The notes below the pieces were generated by a model. That model saw only the letters and a list, made by a program, of their open reading frames with translations, was not told the origin of the DNA and made no database searches. Both the position numbers and the translations under genes were made by a program. A stretch of 27,388 bases of DNA from SAR324 cluster bacterium (GTDB taxonomy: Bacteria; SAR324; XYD2-FULL-50-16), in the NCBI GenBank assembly GCA_002401295.1, contig NVSR01000013.1:12266-39653 (forward strand), read 5' to 3'. This document shows positions 16,670-23,583 of the stretch, piece after piece. The stretch's first letter is position 1. Every line of letters begins with the position of its first letter.

Positions 16670-19259
16670 AGCACCGCAGTAAGACTGTTTGAATATCTTC
16701 CGGCAGAACCGGCTTGCTAATGTAATCATCCATGCCTGCCTTTAAATACCGCTCCTTATCACCAGCCATTGCATTCGCCGTCATTGCTACAATCTTTGGG
16801 CGTCTTTCTTGAGGGATTTTTTCGAGGATATATTGAGTGGTCTTTAGTCCATCCATTAATGGCATTTGGATATCCATAAAAATCATATCGTAGTGTTTTT
16901 TGTTGATTTCTCGTAGGACTTCCAGCCCATTATTAGCAACCCCCGTCTGATATCCCAACTTACTGAGAATTTTAATTGCAAGTTTTTGATTGATAGCATG
17001 ATCCTCAGCTAGCAGAATTGATAATGGTAGTTTTTGGGCAAGCTGGGTATCAATGGTGAAACTGCTACTTTTACTAAAAGTTGGTACCTTGACTATCCCT
17101 TGTTTTAGAGCCGTCCGAAAGGCTTTGAAGACCAGTTCCTCCTTCAGTGGTTTGGTGAGACAAATAGTCTTTGAGGATTCATAGAGTAATTGCTTTATTG
17201 ACTGCAACACAATTAGTGGAAGATTTTGTTGGGCACAAAAAATTTCCAGTTTATCTTGAAAGGAAACTTTTTTCTCCTGAGTGATCCCACAATCTAAAAT
17301 CACAAAATTTAGATTGTATTCCGGTAGGGACTGCATGATGTTTTCTCTGGGAGCAGTAGTCTCAAGTTTGACTCCCCATCGGTTACAAAGTTCCTGAAAC
17401 TGTTTGAGGCGGTGAGTATCAGAACTGATTAACAGGAGCCGACTCTGTCGGAACTCAGGAATGTCTTTTTTGAGGTAGGCGGGAACTTTAATTGGGACTG
17501 TAGTTACCTGGATATTAAAAAAGAAAGTAGACCCTCTATGCAGCTCACTTTCAGCGCTAATAGTACCTGACATTAGCTCAACCAATTGCTTACTGATCGC
17601 TAAGCCTAAACCTGTTCCACCATACTGCCTGGTAGTTGAGGAATCAACCTGTGAGAAGGCGTCAAATAGTTCATTGATGCTTTCCTGTGGAATACCAATC
17701 CCCGTATCCTGAATGGCAAAGGTAATGTCAACTAGCCCATTAGGAAGTTTTTGGCTGGATGCGGAAACAATGATTTCGCCTTTATCTGTAAATTTTAATG
17801 CGTTTCCAATTAGGTTAATTAGGATCTGACGCAATCTATCTTTATCACCATAGAGGCAAAGAGGAACCCCTTCATCGACAAAAGAGTACAGTTCAATTTG
17901 TTTCTCTGCTGCTTTTGCTTTGAAAATATCAAGCGTATTCTCTAGATGATTATGTAAACTGAAGGGGCTTTCCTTTAATTCCACATTGCCGGAATCAACT
18001 TTAGCATAATCCAGAATATCGTTAATGATGTTCAGTAAATTTTGTCCACAGCTACAAATAATTTCAACATATTCCCGTTGTTCTTCCGTCAAAGGCGTAT
18101 TGCGTAACAGGCCGGACATACCAATCACACCGTTCATTGGAGTTCGGATTTCATGGCTCATGGTGGCTAAAAAATCAGTTTTAGCCTGAGTTGCGGCTCT
18201 AGCTGCATCTTTTGCTCGTAATAGTTCCTGCTCTTTGGCTTTTTGTTGGGTGATATCCTCCTTGACTGCCAGATAGTGAGTCGTATTGCCTTGAGGGTCT
18301 AAAATAGAAGAAATCGTCGTATCTTCCCAGAAGTGTTCGCCGTCTTTTTTTGCATTGTGAAAAACACCCCTCCACTTTTTACCTTGGATTAAGGTTTTCC
18401 AAAGGTCTTTATCTGGACCTTTTCGTGCTTTGTTCGCTCTGAGCATTACAGGAGACTTTCCCTTGATTTCATCGAATCCATAGCCCGTCAACTCAGTAAA
18501 CTTAGGATTGACATATTCCACCAAACCATCAACCCCTGTAATCATCACAACTGACTGACTTTGTTCAACTGCTTGAGTCAATTTCTGGAGCTTTTCTTCG
18601 ACCTGTTTGCGCTCGGTGACATCCCTCAAAAAACAAAGAATCGCATCATGATCTTGATACTGAATCAGTACGGAATCTGATTCAATGATAATATTTTGAT
18701 CCCCATTGCGTTGAATCTTTGCAGTGGAGCTGATCCGGTCCTGACAGTTGTGATCTCTTCCCACCAGGCTGAGTCGCAGCTTGGCGAACTCTTCGGCAGA
18801 GAAGAAGCTACTCACCTCTTTTCCTAATATTTCTTCTGCTGAGTATCCTAATAATTCACAAATTCGTTGATTGATGAACTGTATCTTGCCTGCCTGTATG
18901 ATAGTAATGCCGTCATGGCTATTCTCGACTACGGCTCGGTATTGTTCCTCAGATGCCTGTAATTTATTCGTTCTCTCCCCAATCAGCTCTTCCAGGTGAT
19001 TCTTATAAGCGTGCAGTTGCAACTCTGCAGATAGGCTGGCAACTTTGTTCTTTGCCATGAAACTGCTACTAACAATGAGTATCAGTACCAAAGTCAGGTA
19101 ACTATGCAGGACTTCAGTTCCAGGCCAATTCAAAATGAAATGACAGTAGACAGCCAGCAAGGTTAAGATGACAAAGTGAGGAAGAAAGGTCTTGAGAAAG
19201 CTTTTGAATAAAATCGGGATTTGCCCTTTGACAATCTCTTTTGGGGAAAAGGCTTCCAT
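16659..19259 (-). CDS. Membrane hybrid histidine kinase: 2TM-PAS-PAS-HisKA-HATPase-REC(degenerate)-REC
   Basis: This 866-residue kinase has two N-terminal transmembrane helices (about 27-45 and 49-69) with almost no periplasmic loop. A coiled coil leads to two PAS/PAC modules (about 105-218 and 225-340; DITQQK marks the end of the second). HisKA has FLATMSHEIRTPMNGVIG with H369. The ATPase domain shows INLIGNALKF (481-490), DTGIGIP (518-524) and YGGTGLGL (546-553). A middle receiver-like region (625-735) is degenerate but keeps an aspartate in VILDCG and KP in LTKPL. The last receiver (765-862) is canonical: ED at 772-773, D796 in MDIQMP, and K in SKP near 849. The PAS domains suggest cytoplasmic redox or small-molecule sensing. 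No Hpt domain is present, so a separate one is needed, possibly that of the 1029-residue kinase. Its 3' end overlaps membrane paralogue 2. Confidence 0.92.
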   Translation of the reverse strand: MEAFSPKEIVKGQIPILFKSFLKTFLPHFVILTLLAVYCHFILNWPGTEVLHSYLTLVLILIVSSSFMAKNKVASLSAELQLHAYKNHLEELIGERTNKLQASEEQYRAVVENSHDGITIIQAGKIQFINQRICELLGYSAEEILGKEVSSFFSAEEFAKLRLSLVGRDHNCQDRISSTAKIQRNGDQNIIIESDSVLIQYQDHDAILCFLRDVTERKQVEEKLQKLTQAVEQSQSVVMITGVDGLVEYVNPKFTELTGYGFDEIKGKSPVMLRANKARKGPDKDLWKTLIQGKKWRGVFHNAKKDGEHFWEDTTISSILDPQGNTTHYLAVKEDITQQKAKEQELLRAKDAARAATQAKTDFLATMSHEIRTPMNGVIGMSGLLRNTPLTEEQREYVEIICSCGQNLLNIINDILDYAKVDSGNVELKESPFSLHNHLENTLDIFKAKAAEKQIELYSFVDEGVPLCLYGDKDRLRQILINLIGNALKFTDKGEIIVSASSQKLPNGLVDITFAIQDTGIGIPQESINELFDAFSQVDSSTTRQYGGTGLGLAISKQLVELMSGTISAESELHRGSTFFFNIQVTTVPIKVPAYLKKDIPEFRQSRLLLISSDTHRLKQFQELCNRWGVKLETTAPRENIMQSLPEYNLNFVILDCGITQEKKVSFQDKLEIFCAQQNLPLIVLQSIKQLLYESSKTICLTKPLKEELVFKAFRTALKQGIVKVPTFSKSSSFTIDTQLAQKLPLSILLAEDHAINQKLAIKILSKLGYQTGVANNGLEVLREINKKHYDMIFMDIQMPLMDGLKTTQYILEKIPQERRPKIVAMTANAMAGDKERYLKAGMDDYISKPVLPEDIQTVLLRCFTQ

Positions 19260-19595
19260 GAGTGTTATATTTTTTTGAATCGAGTTTTAATCATTAAAAG
19301 AGTACTGGAAGCTGCTTCTTCTAGGGAATCTTTAAAAAAGGAATTGACATAAAAAAGGAAGCACCCGACAACAAATCGGCAGGGTAATTTTGCCAAGCTG
19401 ATTTTGTACATGACTCTCTGGAATCAATCAATCAGCAGACAATTATTTCTTTGCTTTATGTAAAACGACATTCTAACTTCTGTCCTTTTAATGGATATTT
19501 AATGGTAAGTGGGCCTCTGCAGCTCCTACAATCCTTTGCCAGGAGACACAGAGGCGCACCTTACCATTGTCATTTTAACCTCTTACTTTAGAAAT
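19260..19595. other. Intergenic region between hybrid kinase and trmFO
   Basis: These 336 bases hold no credible gene and should contain divergent promoters for the kinase and trmFO. A TTGACA occurs at 19344-19349 but has no good -10 box at the right distance. The striking element is the long hairpin at 19501-19568. An in-frame ATG at 19509 could extend trmFO by 29 residues, but that peptide is not family-like and runs through the hairpin. Confidence 0.55.
19501..19568. repeat. Long near-perfect hairpin just upstream of trmFO
   Basis: AATGGTAA (19501-19508) pairs with TTACCATT (19561-19568). After one bulged C (19560), GTG (19509-19511) pairs with CAC (19557-19559). After a single G-G mismatch, GCCTCTG (19513-19519) pairs with CAGAGGC (19549-19555). 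After a small internal loop, CTCCT (19523-19527) pairs with AGGAG (19541-19545), leaving a 13-base loop. That is 23 base pairs in 68 bases. It ends 27 bases before the trmFO ATG. It may be a 5'-leader RNA structure or a palindromic interspersed repeat of the REP/MITE kind. No T-run follows, so it is not a standard terminator. Confidence 0.6.
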
Positions 19596-20936
19596 ATGAG
19601 TGATACCCCACAAGTCGCCGTAATTGGTGCAGGCCTGGCAGGCTGTGAAGCTGCTTGGCAACTAGCTCGCAAGGGCGTTTCCGTTACCCTTTTTGAGATG
19701 CGTCCTGAGACGGGAACAGCTGTCCATAAAACGGGAAATTTTGCTGAATTAGTTTGCAGCAATTCTTTCAAAAGTCTGGATACAGGCAATGCCCACGGCT
19801 TGCTGAAAGATGAGCTGGAGAAAGCGGGTTCTTTGATTGTTCAATGCGCTAAAGAGAGCGCTGTGCCGGCAGGCTCAGCTTTAGCTGTGGATCGGGAAAA
19901 TTTTTCCCAATTGGTGCGGGGAAAATTACTGGCGTTGGGCAATGTAGATTTCCAAGCCAGGGAAATTCGAGATTTGCAGGAATTACAAAAGCAATTTTCT
20001 CATATTATTGTAGCTACTGGCCCTTTGAGTTCTGATGCATTGGCAGACTCTCTCAAGCAAATCATTGAGGAAGATGAACTCTTCTTCTATGACGCCATCG
20101 CACCGGTTGTTTTTACGGAATCGATCAACATGGAGATTGCTTACCTTGCTTCCCGCTACGGTAAAGGAACGGCAGATTATATAAACTGCCCCATGAATAG
20201 AGATGAATACTACCAATTCATCGAAGATTTGAATCTATCCGAGAAAGTTCCCTTCACCGGTCTTGAACAAGCCAAGCATTTCGAGGGTTGTCTGCCTATT
20301 GAAGTCATGGCGGAAAGAGGAGCCGAGACCCTATCCTTTGGTCCCATGAAACCAGTAGGTTTAGAGGATCCCAGAACAGGACGACGGCCATACGCCGTGT
20401 TACAGCTGCGGCAAGAAAATCAACTGGGAACTTTGTATAATCTGGTGGGTTGTCAAACGAGAATGACCTGGCCTGAACAGAAAAAAGTATTCCGTAAAAT
20501 TCCTGGTTTGGAAAATTGTGAGTTTGCTCGCCATGGTAGCATGCATCGCAATACTTATATCAATGCCCCACGCCAGCTGCAAGCTAGCCTGGAATTGAGG
20601 AAAGCTCCCGGAATTTATCTGGCGGGACAAATTACGGGTGTGGAAGGTTATACAGAATCTACTTCCATGGGCCTCTGGGCGGCCATGAATGTGATTGCGG
20701 ACTTGGAAGAGAAGGAAAAGCCACAACCCAGTCTGCTGACAATGATTGGAGGGCTAGTCAACTATCTACAAACAGCCTCCTCACAAAATTTTCAACCCAT
20801 GAATTCTAATTTTGGTTTGTTAACATCACCCCCCAAACAGAAAAGGATCAAAAAGAAGGAAAAACGAGCACTGCAAGCTCAGCAAGCCCAGGAAATCTGG
20901 GCACAGCAACTGAAAGAGTGGGAATGGATGGAGTAG
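19596..20936 (+). CDS. trmFO: Folate-dependent tRNA (uracil-54-C5)-methyltransferase TrmFO
   Basis: This 446-residue FAD enzyme uses 5,10-methylenetetrahydrofolate to make m5U54 in the T-loop of tRNA. The dinucleotide-binding motif VIGAGLAGCEAAWQLA is at 9-24 and FEMRPETG at 33-40. The block FAELVCSNSFKSLD (49-62) holds conserved Cys54. The second conserved cysteine, Cys198, is in YINCPMNRDEY (195-205). The C-terminal signature GVEGYTESTSMGLWAAMN is typical, and a Lys/Gln-rich tail ends the protein. I chose the ATG at 19596, not 19509, because the family begins just before the FAD motif. It stands as a single gene, with a convergent gene 13 bases past its stop. The alternative family GidA/MnmG is larger (about 620 residues) and is excluded by length. 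Confidence 0.95.
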   Translation: MSDTPQVAVIGAGLAGCEAAWQLARKGVSVTLFEMRPETGTAVHKTGNFAELVCSNSFKSLDTGNAHGLLKDELEKAGSLIVQCAKESAVPAGSALAVDRENFSQLVRGKLLALGNVDFQAREIRDLQELQKQFSHIIVATGPLSSDALADSLKQIIEEDELFFYDAIAPVVFTESINMEIAYLASRYGKGTADYINCPMNRDEYYQFIEDLNLSEKVPFTGLEQAKHFEGCLPIEVMAERGAETLSFGPMKPVGLEDPRTGRRPYAVLQLRQENQLGTLYNLVGCQTRMTWPEQKKVFRKIPGLENCEFARHGSMHRNTYINAPRQLQASLELRKAPGIYLAGQITGVEGYTESTSMGLWAAMNVIADLEEKEKPQPSLLTMIGGLVNYLQTASSQNFQPMNSNFGLLTSPPKQKRIKKKEKRALQAQQAQEIWAQQLKEWEWME

Positions 20937-20949
20937 CTTCCCCAGTTAC

Positions 20950-22065
20950 TTACAATTTCATGTAGAAAGCTTTGGATGGCCTGGAGAAATCGTATTGTTT
21001 TTTCCAGGGTTCCGGTAGTCTCTCACGACCATGCTCTTCAAAACCAAGGCTTTGAAAGAATAACCACATTTTAGGTTCGACGCTCAAGGCAAAAACAAAA
21101 TCTTTCCCCATTGCTTTCACCGACTCAATCATGGAAAGGGCTAATTGCCGAGCTCTCCCCCTTCCTTGATAGCGAGGCATTGTACAGAACTTCGCTAATT
21201 CACAAGCTTCTCCAAAATCAATGATGCGAGCTGTCGCCACAATCGAATTATTCACCGAATAGACAAAGTAGCTTTCTACTGTTTGGGCTAGCTCGTCTTC
21301 ACTCACGGGGAGAATGCTTTGACTATGGATGTAGGGCTTCATCATCAACAGCAAATCCATGATATCGGAAGTTTTGCCTTGGCGTACCAGATTGGGATAA
21401 TCACTGGTTAACAGGGTCCCTTTGCCGCGATGAGTGAAAATCTCTTGGTATAAACTGCCTGCGGTCCCTTCAATGAGGACTGTTTCAAAAACTGAATCTT
21501 GATTTTTTGTTGCTAAGAGATGCAGCCGGTCCCGCCCGATATTAATATCCTTCGCCGTCTCCAATAAGCGGTCAATTTCTTGTGGGGTTAAATGGGAAAG
21601 AAATCTTCCGTCCACAATTAACCCGGGGGCTGTTGAAATGAAAAAGAGCTTGTCCGCCATAAAGGACTGCGCCAAATTCATGGCAAAGCGGTCGAAGAGA
21701 AAAGGGAGACTTGTGTCTACCGAATCCTCTGAAACACCTAAGACGGGAATAATCCCTGCTTGAAAGCAGGAGTTCATGGCTTCTTTTTGTATTTTTGATA
21801 CCCCGAACTCCAATCCAGCTTGGAAATACTGGAAGGGATAACCTCGTTGACTCCATGTTTCCAATACGCCTTGTAGTTCGCCATGATCTCGACAGAGTAG
21901 AAGTACTTGAATGCGGGAACTGAGTAAGACCCGGAGATCGGTGATCAGTTCCTGCAGCCGAGATTCATCCTCCAGAGCTAAAATAAAGAGGTGGTCACGG
22001 AAACGGTAAGAGTAGTGAAAAATTTCCAGTGCATTCAACATCTGGACTTCAATAGACTGGCTCAT
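20950..22065 (-). CDS. ArgA-like amino-acid N-acetyltransferase (probable N-acetylglutamate synthase)
   Basis: This 371-residue protein has the two-domain plan of bacterial N-acetylglutamate synthase, the first enzyme of arginine synthesis (acetyl-CoA plus glutamate). Residues 15-215 resemble a degenerate amino-acid-kinase fold, with ISTAPGLIVDGRFLSHLTPQE (143-163) matching the ArgA strand and turn, then GTLLT (216-220). Residues 223-371 are a GNAT domain with the acetyl-CoA loop RYQGRGRA (298-305). The ending LPEPWKKQYDFSRPSK closely follows the ArgA pattern. It is shorter than E. coli ArgA (about 440), and the first kinase strand with its glycine-rich loop is not recognisable. This fits an allosteric role for that domain, without catalysis. 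It is convergent with trmFO (13-base gap) and divergent from tatC (76-base gap). No other arginine gene is nearby. Confidence 0.8.
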   Translation of the reverse strand: MSQSIEVQMLNALEIFHYSYRFRDHLFILALEDESRLQELITDLRVLLSSRIQVLLLCRDHGELQGVLETWSQRGYPFQYFQAGLEFGVSKIQKEAMNSCFQAGIIPVLGVSEDSVDTSLPFLFDRFAMNLAQSFMADKLFFISTAPGLIVDGRFLSHLTPQEIDRLLETAKDINIGRDRLHLLATKNQDSVFETVLIEGTAGSLYQEIFTHRGKGTLLTSDYPNLVRQGKTSDIMDLLLMMKPYIHSQSILPVSEDELAQTVESYFVYSVNNSIVATARIIDFGEACELAKFCTMPRYQGRGRARQLALSMIESVKAMGKDFVFALSVEPKMWLFFQSLGFEEHGRERLPEPWKKQYDFSRPSKAFYMKL

Positions 22066-22141
22066 TGCTTTTTAATGCACACTAGGGTAATTCAGGGGTT
22101 TCCGGTTATGAAACTACTAAAAATATCATTTCTCGACAAAA

Positions 22142-23359
22142 ATGGAAGAACAAGGAACTAGTGTAGCCCCCCAACAAGGAGCGATGTCCTTCATGGGGCA
22201 TTTGGAAGAACTTCGAATTCGTTTATTGCGCTTTGTTGCAGTGCTGGCAATCTGTGTTTTAGCGACTTATACCTACCGCAAAGAAATCTTGGATCTTATT
22301 CGCAAGCCAGTAGATGGTCCCTTGAAAAAGTACACTGCGATTGCCGAGCAACAAGCTAGGCCGACACAAGGTAAGCTGTCGATACTCAGTTCGTACAACT
22401 GTTCTTGCCAGCCCGTCACCCCTATTATTAGTCAGCCATCTCCGGTTGAAGAGGCTGAAGGCATCAAACAAGTCGACAAACAGAAGCAGGCTAAAGTTGT
22501 ACAATCTAGTACGGAAGAAGGGCAAAAGCAAGGAAAAGACTGGTTAACGAAAATTGGTGATACGGCCAGTGATTTTGTTGTCTTCTTCCAGGTGATGATG
22601 GGGAAAGATCCGACTCCCATTAAAGGATCAGCCATTGATCAATCTATGGGCTCTACCTCACAAGAACCTCAGATTTCAGCAGGTTTACCCGAATCGATGC
22701 AGTTGGCCTGTACCTGCTCTGTGAAGCCCGAATTACTACAGCCTCAAAGTAGGGGGGCGAATATGGTATACATTGGTTTGCCTGAACTCTTCTTTGCACA
22801 AATGAAGGTTGCTATTTTTGCCGGGTTTTTTCTGGCTTTTCCTTATTTGCTCATTGAGCTTTGGGGATTTGTGGGGCCGGCCTTATATCAATCTGAAAAA
22901 AAAGTATTTTGGATCTTTTCCATTTTCTCGGTCCTCTTTTTCATCGGGGGAGCTTTATTCGGATATTTTGTGGTCTTCCCCTACGGGTTTGATTTCTTCC
23001 TCAGTTTATCCCAACCGGGGGAAATTATGCCCTCCCTTTCTATTGGGGAATACTTGAATTTTTCCTTGAAGTTATTGATGGCTTTTGGTTCTATCTTTGA
23101 GATGCCACTGGTTGTTTTTATCTTGGCAAGAATGGGAATACTGACGCCTGAACTCATGATTAAGCACGCCAGGATAGCTGTCTTAGTTGTTTTTATTACA
23201 AGTGCCGTATTAACCCCACCGGATCCTTTCACCATGATGTTGATGGCTGGGCCTTTGATCGCCTTATACCTTCTCAGTATCGGTGTTTGTTATGTAGCGG
23301 TGAATCGGAAAAAAGCAGCGATGCGAGAGCAAGGTATTGATCCGGATATGGATGAATAA
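22142..23359 (+). CDS. tatC: Sec-independent protein translocase TatC with large periplasmic insertion
   Basis: TatC is the core receptor of the twin-arginine system, which exports folded proteins. This copy is 405 residues; the usual size is near 250. The N-terminal signal-binding motif MGHLEELRIRLLRF (18-31) and TM1 (about 30-46) are normal. A stretch of about 145 residues (60-205) is inserted in the first periplasmic loop. It is rich in Gln, Lys, Pro and Ser and carries two Cys-x-Cys pairs (C87/C89 and C190/C192). From ANMVYIGLPELFFAQMKVAIF onward, the remaining helices match the family, including PALYQSEKK, FVVFPYGFDFF, FGSIFEMPL (E320, equivalent to the conserved TM4 glutamate) and LTPPDPFT. 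No tatA or tatB is adjacent. The start lacks a clear ribosome binding site. Confidence 0.9.
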   Translation: MEEQGTSVAPQQGAMSFMGHLEELRIRLLRFVAVLAICVLATYTYRKEILDLIRKPVDGPLKKYTAIAEQQARPTQGKLSILSSYNCSCQPVTPIISQPSPVEEAEGIKQVDKQKQAKVVQSSTEEGQKQGKDWLTKIGDTASDFVVFFQVMMGKDPTPIKGSAIDQSMGSTSQEPQISAGLPESMQLACTCSVKPELLQPQSRGANMVYIGLPELFFAQMKVAIFAGFFLAFPYLLIELWGFVGPALYQSEKKVFWIFSIFSVLFFIGGALFGYFVVFPYGFDFFLSLSQPGEIMPSLSIGEYLNFSLKLLMAFGSIFEMPLVVFILARMGILTPELMIKHARIAVLVVFITSAVLTPPDPFTMMLMAGPLIALYLLSIGVCYVAVNRKKAAMREQGIDPDMDE

Positions 23360-23583
23360 TGATAGGTCTGTGGCAGTTCGTGGTTAACCGATAATGGTTA
23401 CTATTGCTCCTGCCATCCCTTCCAAAGTTTAAAGCAGTAAAGCAGTAAAGGTTTGGCAGATAACTTGCTTATTCTGGGTAATACCTTTTTTATACACTAA
23501 TTAATTGCATTTATTGTTTAATTTGCTTATATTTTTACCGGTTTATCCTTACTTTGCTGCAGTCTTTTTTTACTTGGGAGCTC
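23360..23583. other. Intergenic region with short tandem repeat between tatC and chemoreceptor
   Basis: This 224-base AT-rich gap holds AAAGCAGT twice in tandem plus AAAG (23431-23450). CTGCCA (23410-23415) and TGGCAG (23454-23459) flank this repeat as a 6-bp inverted pair. No open frame of note is present. It probably includes the chemoreceptor promoter, which I could not resolve. Confidence 0.45.

Noticed and set aside
19344..19349. TTGACA before trmFO as a promoter -35 box
   Set aside because: No acceptable -10 box at 15-19 bases.
23386..23394. AACCGATAA, reverse complement of the heptamer array unit, upstream of the same gene
   Set aside because: A single 9-base match in AT-rich DNA can easily be chance.
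23465..23496. TTGCTT and TATACA as a promoter for the hemerythrin chemoreceptor
   Set aside because: The spacer is 20 bases, too long for a normal sigma-70 promoter, and the -35 match is poor.
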